DNA from: Roseibium aggregatum
Lineage (GTDB): Bacteria > Pseudomonadota > Alphaproteobacteria > Rhizobiales > Stappiaceae
Assembly (NCBI RefSeq): GCF_014692675.1
Contig: NZ_JABFCZ010000029.1
Span: forward strand, 1-64,000
Length of the DNA stretch: 64,000 nt
Reading direction: 5' to 3'
Shown here piece after piece: positions 7,700-15,177 of the stretch (positions are counted from its first letter, which is position 1; the number at the start of each line of letters is the position of its first letter). Made by a program: the position numbers and the translations under genes. The notes below the pieces were generated by a model, which worked only from the letters and a program-made list of their open reading frames with translations, did not search any database and had not been told where the DNA came from.

Positions 7700-8977
7700 T
7701 TGTTTCGTTTGGTGGTGGCTTTGAGTTCCTCTTTACCTCCCGGTGCCCTCTCCGGCCTCGTCGTCCTCGACCTGTCCCGCATCCTCGCGGGTCCGACCTG
7801 CACCCAGATCCTGGGCGATCTCGGTGCGGAGGTGATCAAGATCGAACGGCCCGGCCGAGGCGACGATACCCGCGGCTGGGGACCGCCCTTCCTCAAGGAC
7901 GAGGCGGGCCGCGAAACTCATGAAAGCGCCTATTATCTCTCCTCCAACCGCAACAAGGCTTCGGTCGCCATCGACCTTGCCAGCGCCGAAGGGCAGCGGC
8001 TGATCGTCGAACTGGCGAAGAAGGCGGATATCCTGGTGGAGAATTTCAAGGTCGGCGACCTGAAACGGCGCGGGCTCGACTACGACAGTCTCAAGGCGGC
8101 CAACCCCGGCCTGATCTATTGCTCCATCTCCGGCTTCGGCCAGACCGGCCCTTACGCCCATCGCGCCGGCTACGACTTTCTGATCCAGGGCATGGGCGGG
8201 ATCATGTCGCTCACCGGCTTTCCCGATGACGAAGGCGGCACGGAGACCAAGGCGGGGGTTGGCATCGCCGACGTCATGTGCGGCATGTATGCGACGGTCT
8301 CGATCCTGGCCGCGCTCAATCATCGCCACCGGACCGGCGAGGGCCAGTATATCGATATCTCGCTGCTCGACGCCCAGGTCTCCTGGCTGATCAACCAGGG
8401 TGTCGCCTATCTGGTGTCCGGCGACGTGCCGGGCCGGCTCGGCAACGGCCACCCGACCATCGTTCCTTACGAGACCTTTCCCGCAAGCGACCGGAATTTC
8501 ATTCTCGCCGTCGGCAACGACAGCCAGTTCCGGAAATTCTGTGCCGTCGCAGGCAGGCCGAAGCTTGCCGAAGATCCCCGTTTTGCGAAAAACGCCGACC
8601 GGGTGCGCAACCGCAAGGAACTGGTGCCGATCATCCGCCGGCTGACCATCGAGAAATCCGCGGACGCGTGGATCGAATGTCTGGAGCGCGAAGGCGTGCC
8701 CTGCGGACCGGTCAATGATCTGGCGCAGGTGTTTGCCGATCCGCAGATCCTGGCCCGGCACATGAAGATCACCATGGACCATTCGCAAGGCGGCACGGTC
8801 GATCTGATCGGCTCGCCGATCAACCTGTCAAAGACGCCGGTTGCCTACGAGAAGGCCCCGCCCATGCTTGGCGCGGACACGGAAACGGTTCTGTCCAGCC
8901 ATCTGGGGCTGTCCCGCGCGGAGCTTAAAAAACTCGCCGAACAGGGTATCGTGCAGCTGGCGAAGGCAGAGGATTAG
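7700..8977 (+). CDS. CaiB/BaiF (family III) CoA-transferase
   Basis: About 425 residues from a TTG at 7700; AGGAGG lies at 7674, rather far, and in-frame GTG codons at 7709 and 7712 are alternatives, so the first dozen residues are uncertain. The family signature runs LSGLVVLDLSRILAGP, LGDLGAEVIKIE, NRNKASVAIDL, SGFGQTGPYAHRAGYD and GVGIADVMCGMYA, the last holding the catalytic aspartate, with a C-terminal GVPCGPVND. Such enzymes move CoA between carboxylic acids. Six bases separate it from the thiamine-diphosphate enzyme gene, so both probably act in one pathway. The acid substrate is not evident; formyl-, succinyl- or mesaconyl-type donors are all possible. Confidence 0.85.
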   Translation: MFRLVVALSSSLPPGALSGLVVLDLSRILAGPTCTQILGDLGAEVIKIERPGRGDDTRGWGPPFLKDEAGRETHESAYYLSSNRNKASVAIDLASAEGQRLIVELAKKADILVENFKVGDLKRRGLDYDSLKAANPGLIYCSISGFGQTGPYAHRAGYDFLIQGMGGIMSLTGFPDDEGGTETKAGVGIADVMCGMYATVSILAALNHRHRTGEGQYIDISLLDAQVSWLINQGVAYLVSGDVPGRLGNGHPTIVPYETFPASDRNFILAVGNDSQFRKFCAVAGRPKLAEDPRFAKNADRVRNRKELVPIIRRLTIEKSADAWIECLEREGVPCGPVNDLAQVFADPQILARHMKITMDHSQGGTVDLIGSPINLSKTPVAYEKAPPMLGADTETVLSSHLGLSRAELKKLAEQGIVQLAKAED

Positions 8978-8983
8978 AAATCA

Positions 8984-10600
8984 ATGACGACCGGTGCCGA
9001 TATTATTGCGGGCAAACTTCATGCGGTCGGCTGTCGCCACGCCTTCGGTATTCCCGGCGGCGAAGTGCTGGCGCTGATGGACAGCCTCGACCGGGCGGGC
9101 CTGCGCTTCGTCCTGGTGAAACACGAAAACGCCGGCGGCTTCATGGCCGAGGGCGGCTGGCATGCGGACGGCGCCCCCGGCGTATTGCTCGCGACCCTCG
9201 GGCCGGGCGCGGCCAATGCGGTCAATGTCGTCGCCAACGCCTGGCAGGATCGGGTGCCTCTGATTTTCCTGACCGGTTGCGTCGATGCCGGAGAGGCGGA
9301 AAGCTACACCCACCAGGTCTTCGACCATCAGCAACTCTTAAGGCCCATCGTCAAGGCGAGTTTCTCCGCCCGTCTAGGCGCGCTCGACGTCATGATGGAA
9401 AAGGCGATAGCCCTTGCCCTCGACGGCCAGCCCGGGCCGGTTCACATCGACGTACCGATCAAGGTCGCGGAAGGCGAAACGGACGAAGCCTGGGACAACG
9501 CGTTCCGTGCGCGGCCGTCCTCCGGTCAAGCTCCTGCCGGTGCGGATCTGGAAGGCGCCTGTGCGCTCTTCGCCAGGGCGAAACGCCCGATCGCCATTGC
9601 CGGCGTCGATGCGGTCAACGAAGGCGCGGGACCGGAAATCGCCGCCTTCTGCAAGCGGTTCGGCGTGCCCTTGGTAACCAGCTACAAGGGCAAGGGTCTG
9701 CTCGACGAACGCCACGACCTCGCGCTGGGCGGTGCCGGTCTTTCGCCCAAGGCCGACGGCCATCTTTTGCCGCTGATCAACCGAAGCGACTGCATCCTGC
9801 TGCTCGGCTACGACCCGATCGAGATGCGTATCAACTGGCGCAATCCCTGGGCCCCGGATGCCCCTGTTATCGAGATCACGCCGGTTTTGCGCACCCACGG
9901 CATGCATGCCGCCCGTCATACGCTGCGGAGCCATGTCGCCCCGGCGCTGGGAAAGCTGTCCGACAGCCGTTCGGCCGACGCTGCCTCATGGGCAAATGGC
10001 GAACCGGCCGCCACAAAACAGGCCCTGGCAGAGACCTTCGCACCCGAGGCAGAAGGCTGGGGACCGGCAACGGCCTTCCATACCCTGCGTTCGGTCATGC
10101 CCGAGGACGCGGTCGCGACCGCGGACAGCGGCGCGCATCGTATTCTGGTCAGCCAGATCTGGCAGTGCTTTACCCCGCGCGGCATGCTGCAGTCCTCGGC
10201 GCTCTGCACCATGGGCTGCGCCCTGCCGCTCGCCATGGGGCATAAGGTGGTGGACGGCAAGGCACCGGTGCTGGTCTTTGTCGGCGATGCCGGGCTGGAA
10301 ATGTGCCTCGGCGAACTCTCCACCCTGCGCGACCTAAAAATCCCGGTGATCGTCTGCGTGCTGGTCGACAGTTCGCTGTCCCTGATCGAGCTGAAACAGC
10401 GCTCCAGCCAGCGGCCCAATGTCGGCGTCGATTTCGGCGAAACCGACTTTCCCGCCGTCGCCCGCGCCTATGGCGGCCATGGGGTCTGGATCGAGAATGC
10501 CGCCGATCTGGAACGGGAAACGCTCGAGGCCCTTCAGCGGGAGACCTTCACCATTCTCGCCTGCCGGATCCCGGCCCGCGCCTACGACGGCAAGTTCTGA
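8984..10600 (+). CDS. thiamine-diphosphate-dependent enzyme, acetolactate synthase-like
   Basis: 538 residues with the three POX-type domains. The N-terminal PYR domain has GIPGGEVLALMD and the activating glutamate in KHENAGGFMAEG (about residue 47). A central domain follows, and the C-terminal PP domain has the metal/diphosphate motif starting GDAGLEMCLGEL. The start at 8984 is six bases after the CoA-transferase stop, with GAGGA upstream. It resembles acetolactate synthase/oxo-acid decarboxylase relatives rather than authentic IlvB, and no small regulatory subunit gene is adjacent. Pairing with a family III CoA-transferase recalls the oxalate pathway, but the N-terminal part does not read like oxalyl-CoA decarboxylase to me. 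Exact substrate unknown. Confidence 0.75.
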   Translation: MTTGADIIAGKLHAVGCRHAFGIPGGEVLALMDSLDRAGLRFVLVKHENAGGFMAEGGWHADGAPGVLLATLGPGAANAVNVVANAWQDRVPLIFLTGCVDAGEAESYTHQVFDHQQLLRPIVKASFSARLGALDVMMEKAIALALDGQPGPVHIDVPIKVAEGETDEAWDNAFRARPSSGQAPAGADLEGACALFARAKRPIAIAGVDAVNEGAGPEIAAFCKRFGVPLVTSYKGKGLLDERHDLALGGAGLSPKADGHLLPLINRSDCILLLGYDPIEMRINWRNPWAPDAPVIEITPVLRTHGMHAARHTLRSHVAPALGKLSDSRSADAASWANGEPAATKQALAETFAPEAEGWGPATAFHTLRSVMPEDAVATADSGAHRILVSQIWQCFTPRGMLQSSALCTMGCALPLAMGHKVVDGKAPVLVFVGDAGLEMCLGELSTLRDLKIPVIVCVLVDSSLSLIELKQRSSQRPNVGVDFGETDFPAVARAYGGHGVWIENAADLERETLEALQRETFTILACRIPARAYDGKF

Positions 10601-10967
10601 AATCCCCGAATCTGGTTAGCCGTTTTTGTATCTGGCGCTGGCGGATTCGATGGCTTATGTTGCACCTGCGAAGAAATACCTATCGTGGTCGATTATGACC
10701 CAACTGATGGACTTGGCCTGTTTGTCGGCTAGGCGGGTCGCGTAGCGCGACCGTCCGGTCGGGCAAGCGGGGCAACGCAGTCCGGCGGGCAGGCCAAGTC
10801 CACCGAAGGCCGTGTTTTCGAAACGGTCGGACGTCGTCTCGCTTCTTGGCCGATGCCCCGCATCGCCCTGCGAAGCGCTCCTAGCCGTCCGGTCCGAAAA
10901 CGCGGTCAGATGAATCATAATCGACCACGATTGGTATAAAACACGGCGCTAAGCCGGAAGGGCAAAA
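10601..10967. other. intergenic region holding an inverted-repeat element
   Basis: 367 bases without a supportable gene between the thiamine-diphosphate enzyme and panC. Most of it is the palindromic element described separately (10678-10935). Just downstream, TATAAA at 10935-10940 could be the -10 box of panC, though the matching -35 is weak. Confidence 0.5.
10678..10935. repeat. ~258-bp element with terminal and nested inverted repeats
   Basis: The outer arms at 10682-10698 and 10915-10931 are perfect 17-base reverse complements, extending to 21 with one mismatch (10678 and 10935). Inside, 12-base perfect arms lie at 10709-10720 and 10790-10801, a short GGTCGCG/CGCGACC hairpin lies between them, and an imperfect pair lies near 10809-10832 and 10888-10906. 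There is no protein frame with a start and ribosome site. The structure fits a non-autonomous (MITE-like) or RIME-type repeat, or a folded RNA. Confidence 0.65.
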
Positions 10968-11855
10968 ATGCCCGGTATCAGGGAGAGCCAGACGATGCTG
11001 ACGTGTCCGACCAAGGACGCTGTCCGTGCAAGGGTAAGGGCGTTGAAACGGGAGGGCCTGCGCGTCGCGCTCGTGCCCACCATGGGGTTTCTGCACGAAG
11101 GCCATCTGTCGCTGGTCCGCGCCGCGGCTGGCGCGGCGGACCGGGTGATCGTGTCGATCTTCGTCAACCCGACCCAGTTCGGTCCGAACGAGGACCTTGC
11201 CACCTATCCCCGCGACGAGGAACGGGATCTGGGGCTCCTGGAAAAGGAAGGCGTCGATGCGGTCTTCATGCCGAGCGTGGAGGAAATGTACGGCGCGGGC
11301 GGCGACACCATCGTCGAGGTGCCGAGCCTGTCCGGCATCCTGCAGGGCGCCCTAAGGCCCGGTCATTTCCGTGGCGTGGCAACGGTGGTCACCAAGCTGT
11401 TCAACATCGTCCAGCCCGATATCGCCGTCTTCGGTGAAAAGGACTACCAGCAGCTCACGATCATCCGCCAGATGGTGCGCGATCTCGACATGCCGCTGGA
11501 GATTGTCGGCCATCCGACCGTGCGCGAAGAGGACGGGCTTGCCATGTCCTCGCGCAACGTACGGCTGACGCCGGAACAGCGCCTGCAGGCGCCGGTCTTG
11601 AACAAGGCGCTCTGCGCGGCGGAAGACGTCGCCGCCACCGGGGCAAATGTGTCGGATCTCGAAGCCCTGATCCGCGGCACGCTGGAAACGGCGTCGGAAG
11701 GGGAGATCAAGAGCATCGATATCCGCGATGCCGTCACTCTGGCGGAGCTCGATGGCCCCTTGAAAAAACCGGCGGTCGTGCTTCTCGCGGTCCGCTTCGG
11801 CACCGTCCTGCTGATCGACCAGCGGGTGATTGCCCCTCAAACCCAAAACGCCTGA
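10968..11855 (+). CDS. panC: pantothenate synthetase
   Basis: 295 residues from ATG 10968 (GGAAGG six bases upstream); ATG 10995, also with a GGGAGA site, gives 286 and is closer to the usual length. Motifs: VPTMGFLHEGHLSLV with the HxGH ATP site, FVNPTQFGPNEDL, VFGEKDYQQL, and the KMSKS-like AMSSRN. The enzyme joins pantoate and beta-alanine with ATP hydrolysis to AMP, the last step of pantothenate synthesis for coenzyme A, in the cytoplasm. panB follows 41 bases later, so a panCB operon is likely. The promoter probably lies against the right edge of the inverted-repeat element. Confidence 0.95.
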   Translation: MPGIRESQTMLTCPTKDAVRARVRALKREGLRVALVPTMGFLHEGHLSLVRAAAGAADRVIVSIFVNPTQFGPNEDLATYPRDEERDLGLLEKEGVDAVFMPSVEEMYGAGGDTIVEVPSLSGILQGALRPGHFRGVATVVTKLFNIVQPDIAVFGEKDYQQLTIIRQMVRDLDMPLEIVGHPTVREEDGLAMSSRNVRLTPEQRLQAPVLNKALCAAEDVAATGANVSDLEALIRGTLETASEGEIKSIDIRDAVTLAELDGPLKKPAVVLLAVRFGTVLLIDQRVIAPQTQNA

Positions 11856-11896
11856 GTTTCGCGGTCCTATGATCGCATCTGAAGAAAGGATGCCCA

Positions 11897-12706
11897 ATGA
11901 GCACGCAAAAGCCCATTCGCCGGACGACCGCTCCGCAGATCACCCGCCGCAAGGGCGGTGAGCCGATTGTTTCACTGACGTCCTATCACGCCCACACGGC
12001 GGCCATCGTCGACAAATACGCGGATTTTATCCTGGTCGGCGACAGCCTCGGTATGGTCATGCACGGCATGGAATCGACCGTCGGCGTCTCGCTCGAGCTG
12101 ATGATCATGCACGGCAAGGCGGTTGTTCGCGGGACCCAGAAAGCATTGGTCGTCGTGGACATGCCCTTCGGCACCTATGAGGAAAGCCCGTCGGTCGCCT
12201 TCCGCAATGCCGCGCGCATCATGAAGGAAACCCAGTGCGGTGCGGTCAAGCTCGAAGGCGGCCAGCGCATGGCCGAAACCGTCCGGTTCCTGACCGAACG
12301 CGGTATCCCGGTGATGGCGCATACCGGCCTGACCCCGCAATCGACCAACGTCATGGGCGGCTTCAAGACGCAAGGCCGTGACGAGGATACCTGGCCGATG
12401 CATGTCGAAGATGCCAAGGCTGTCGCCGAGGCCGGCGCCTTCGCGCTCGTTCTGGAAGGCATGGTCGAACCGCTTGCCGCCCAGATCACCAAAGAGGTTG
12501 CCATTCCGACCATCGGTATCGGCGCATCGGCTGAATGCGACGGTCAGATCCTGGTGCTGGAAGACATGCTCGGCCTGAACCCGACGCCGCCGAAATTCGT
12601 GAAGGTCTTCGGCAATCTTGGCGGTCAGATCGAGGCGGCGGTGAAAGCCTATGCCGACGAGGTCAAGGACCGGAGCTTCCCGACCGAAGACCAGGTCTAC
12701 CGGTAA
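11897..12706 (+). CDS. panB: 3-methyl-2-oxobutanoate hydroxymethyltransferase
   Basis: 269 residues, full length. It shows PIVSLTSYHAHTAAI, the metal-binding ILVGDSLGMVMHG, VVVDMPFGTYEES, VKLEGG, and the signature GIPVMAHTGLTPQS. It transfers a hydroxymethyl group from methylene-tetrahydrofolate to 2-oxoisovalerate to give ketopantoate, the first committed step toward pantothenate, with Mg2+. The ATG at 11897 has AAGGA upstream. It is second in the panCB pair. PanE (ketopantoate reductase) is not in this window. Confidence 0.96.
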   Translation: MSTQKPIRRTTAPQITRRKGGEPIVSLTSYHAHTAAIVDKYADFILVGDSLGMVMHGMESTVGVSLELMIMHGKAVVRGTQKALVVVDMPFGTYEESPSVAFRNAARIMKETQCGAVKLEGGQRMAETVRFLTERGIPVMAHTGLTPQSTNVMGGFKTQGRDEDTWPMHVEDAKAVAEAGAFALVLEGMVEPLAAQITKEVAIPTIGIGASAECDGQILVLEDMLGLNPTPPKFVKVFGNLGGQIEAAVKAYADEVKDRSFPTEDQVYR

Positions 12707-12736
12707 ACCGGTGCTTCCGGAGCGAGGAGGCTGCTC

Positions 12737-13750
12737 ATGACGGGATCTTCATCTCGAAGATCGATGATCAGGGGATTGGCGGCAGGCCTTGTCCTGCTGC
12801 CCGCATTGATCGGGCAGCCGGCCTTGTCCCGTGCGGCAGAGGAAGCAGGCTGGCAAAGCTGGACCGCCGACGGCGCCGTGACGAGCGGTGTTGTCGGTCG
12901 GATCTGGTCCGTGGAAAAACAGGCCTTCATCGAGCCGTCCGCGCTGGTCGAGAGCCTGAACGATGCCCGTTTTGTCCTGATCGGCGAGACCCACGACAAT
13001 CCCGCCCACCACCGGCTGCAGGCTTTTCTGACGAGCGCCGTCGCGCCGGACCGTCCTGCCACGGTGGTCATGGAAATGCTCACCGAAGATCAGGCCCCGG
13101 CCCTCAAGGCGTTTATGGCATCGCCCGACCGCTCGGCGGAAACATTCGGCAAGGCCGTTTCCTGGGAAAAATCCGGCTGGCCGGACTATGCGATCTACCG
13201 GCCGATCATCGCGGCCGCCTTGAAGCGCGGCGCCGATATCCGGGCGGGTCTGCCCGGCAAGAGCGAGACCCGCGCTATCGGCAAGGAAGGTCTGTCCGCG
13301 CTGACCGAAGGCCAGCGGACAGACCTGCGCCTTGCCGCCGATCTGCCGAAGGATCTGGCCAAGGATCTGAACAAGGAAATCATCGCCTCCCACTGCGATC
13401 TCCTGCCGGCCGGTATGGTGCCGAACATGATGGCCGTCCAGCGCTACCGGGACGCCTATCTGGCCGAAGCCCTGCGCAAGACGCCGGCCGATGGTCCGGC
13501 CATCCTGATCGCCGGCGACGGCCACGTGCGCAAGGACCGGGCCGTGCCGTTCTACCTGAAACCTTCTGATGGTGCCGCGGTTACGGTCAGCCTCGTGGAG
13601 ATCGATCCCGAACGCAGTGAGGCAGAGGTATTGGCGGACGCCCGCGAGAATATCACCGCCGACTACATCTGGTTCACACCGAAGATCGACCGCGAGGACC
13701 CCTGTGAGGCCCTGCGCAAACGGTTTTCGGACAAGAAGAAAGACGGCTAG
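12737..13750 (+). CDS. ChaN family exported protein
   Basis: 337 residues. A Tat- or Sec-type signal peptide (SSRRSMIRGLAAGLVLLPALIG, then a cleavage-like ALSRAAEE) starts the protein; the paired arginines would allow Tat. The body has the ChaN/Tiki signature: VLIGETHDNPAHH, VVMEML near residue 110, and IAGDGHVRKDRAVPFYL near 255, with the Glu/His residues that place metal or haem. It was described in Campylobacter as an iron-regulated haem-binding lipoprotein, but no lipobox cysteine is present here. GAGGAGG precedes the ATG at 12737. It follows panB by 30 bases, perhaps by chance. Haem or peptide-bond chemistry remains open. Confidence 0.75.
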   Translation: MTGSSSRRSMIRGLAAGLVLLPALIGQPALSRAAEEAGWQSWTADGAVTSGVVGRIWSVEKQAFIEPSALVESLNDARFVLIGETHDNPAHHRLQAFLTSAVAPDRPATVVMEMLTEDQAPALKAFMASPDRSAETFGKAVSWEKSGWPDYAIYRPIIAAALKRGADIRAGLPGKSETRAIGKEGLSALTEGQRTDLRLAADLPKDLAKDLNKEIIASHCDLLPAGMVPNMMAVQRYRDAYLAEALRKTPADGPAILIAGDGHVRKDRAVPFYLKPSDGAAVTVSLVEIDPERSEAEVLADARENITADYIWFTPKIDREDPCEALRKRFSDKKKDG

Positions 13751-13852
13751 GACGACGGAGCCTGAGGACAAGGCCGGCTTTTATCATCGGGGCTGGCGCA
13801 TGGGCGCGCATCAGCAACGCATCGGAAGTGGCACAGCCTCACCCCATCCTCA

Positions 13853-13965
13853 GTTGTCGTCCCCGGCAAGCGAAGCGCGACCGGGGACCCAGTACTCCGT
13901 GTCCTCTCCGATCAAACAACCGGCCTCTCAGATTACTGGATTCCCGCCTTCGCGGGAATGACAAC
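13853..13965. repeat. dispersed intergenic repeat, family A copy 1
   Basis: Ends are imperfect inverted repeats (GTTGTCGTCCCC... and ...GGGAATGACAAC). Inside are ACCGGGGACCCAGTACTCCGTG and CAGATTACTGGATTCCCGCCTTCGC blocks, which recur almost unchanged at 37737-37858. This is the layout of short palindromic repeats scattered in many alphaproteobacterial genomes. Confidence 0.7.
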
Positions 13966-14000
13966 AGAATGTGGGGCGAGGTCGTGCCCAAATTCAGAGT

Positions 14001-14132
14001 GTCATCCCGGCCGCAGCGTAGCGGAGAGCCGGGACCGGGGAGCCCGGGCCTCTCGTTGGTGCTGTGATCAGGATCGACAAAGAAAGGGGCTCACCGGTCC
14101 CGGATGAAGCCTTACGGCTTTTCCGGGATGAC
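14001..14132. repeat. dispersed intergenic repeat, family B copy 1
   Basis: GTCATCCCGG at 14001-14010 and CCGGGATGAC at 14123-14132 are perfect inverted ends. The interior (GCAGCGTAGCGGAGAGCCGGGACCGGGGAG, then GATCGACAAAGAAAG) matches the partial repeat at the right edge of the window (63918-64000). Confidence 0.65.
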
Positions 14133-14169
14133 GATTGAGAAGCAACGTATCGCCGATAAACTAAGCCGT

Positions 14170-15081
14170 CTAACCAACCGTCTCCGGCAGCGTCGCGGCG
14201 ACGCGTTCGATCATGCGCCTTAACCAGCGGTGAGCCGGGTCGGTGGTCGAGCGCTGGTGCCAGACCATGTAGATCGACACCGGTTCGCAGTCGAAGGGCA
14301 GGGGCGCGCAGGCGAGCTCGCGTAAAGGTCCGAGATGCTGGAGCTCGGTGTCCGTCGAGATCAGGTCGCTGCCCTTGATGAAGGCGGGGATGGCGTTGAA
14401 ATAGGGGACGGTCACCGTGGCCGGCCGGATCCGGTTCTGGTCGACGCCGCGCAGCACTTCCTTCGAACTCCGCCCGTCCTCGAAACGCACATCCACGTGC
14501 TCGCAGGCGCAATACTCCTCCCAGGAAGCCGGTGGGGCACGCCGGTCGGCATCGTAGAACACCATCATCCGGGTCGTGACCAGCCGTTTCTGAAAGATGT
14601 CGCGCCCGTCCGGCGGCAGCGGCGTCAGCATGATCTGGCAGCGGTCGTCGCGCAGGATCACCGGGTCGGACACGCCGGAGACGAGAAAGTCGAGCCGCAG
14701 GCGGATGCCCTGCTCACGCGCCTCGCGCAGCAGCGGCGGAAAGATCAGTTCCCGCTGCAGGTCGTTGGCGGCAATCGCAAAGCGCATCTCTTCCGCTTGA
14801 GGGTCGAACGGCCGGCCTTCGGTCAGCCCCTTCATGCCGTCGAGCACCGCCTGCACCGGCTCCTTCAGCGCCAGCGCCCGTTCGGTCGGCGTCAGGCCCT
14901 GGCCGGAGCGCACGAACAGCGGATCGCCGAGCACATGGCGCAGTTTCGCCAGCGTATGACTGACGGCCGACTGGGTGACGCCCAGCCGGTCCGCGGCCTT
15001 GGAAACCGACGACTCTTCCAGGATAGTGAGAAAGGTCCGGAGCGTCTTGCCGTCCAGGTCGGAATAATCGATTTTGCTCAT
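14170..15081 (-). CDS. LysR-type regulator of the reductive dehalogenase gene
   Basis: 303 residues. The N-terminal winged helix covers about residues 8-68 (LRTFLTILEESSVSKAADRLGVTQSAVSHTLAKLRHVLGDPLFVRSGQGLTPT read in parts), with the classical AADRLGVTQSAVSH recognition helix. The C-terminal periplasmic-binding-like domain would sense a small molecule. It is transcribed away from the rdhA-type gene with 96 bases between starts, the standard layout of a LysR activator and its target; the inducer is likely the halogenated substrate or product. AT-rich sequence at 15082-15105 should hold the operator and its own promoter. Confidence 0.85.
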   Translation of the reverse strand: MSKIDYSDLDGKTLRTFLTILEESSVSKAADRLGVTQSAVSHTLAKLRHVLGDPLFVRSGQGLTPTERALALKEPVQAVLDGMKGLTEGRPFDPQAEEMRFAIAANDLQRELIFPPLLREAREQGIRLRLDFLVSGVSDPVILRDDRCQIMLTPLPPDGRDIFQKRLVTTRMMVFYDADRRAPPASWEEYCACEHVDVRFEDGRSSKEVLRGVDQNRIRPATVTVPYFNAIPAFIKGSDLISTDTELQHLGPLRELACAPLPFDCEPVSIYMVWHQRSTTDPAHRWLRRMIERVAATLPETVG

Positions 15082-15177
15082 AGTATTTATTTATAGATAT
15101 GAATGGATCTGGGGTCGATCCCAAGCTAGTGCGTAGAGTGAGGAAGGCCGGAACGGCCGAAGCGGAGGAAAGTGCGC

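Larger units (their letters stand above)
13751..14169. other. intergenic region with two repeat copies
   Basis: About 420 bases between the ChaN-like gene and the convergent LysR gene. It holds no supportable gene but two palindromic intergenic repeats, listed separately (13853-13965 and 14001-14132). Either could act as a transcription stop for the two facing genes. Confidence 0.5.

Noticed and set aside
10655..10918. Reverse frame of 87 codons inside the inverted-repeat element
   Set aside because: Runs across the palindromes with no codon bias or start signal; the DNA is better explained by repeat structure.
10601..10967. Riboswitch upstream of panC
   Set aside because: Palindromes do not match any known riboswitch fold that I can recognise.
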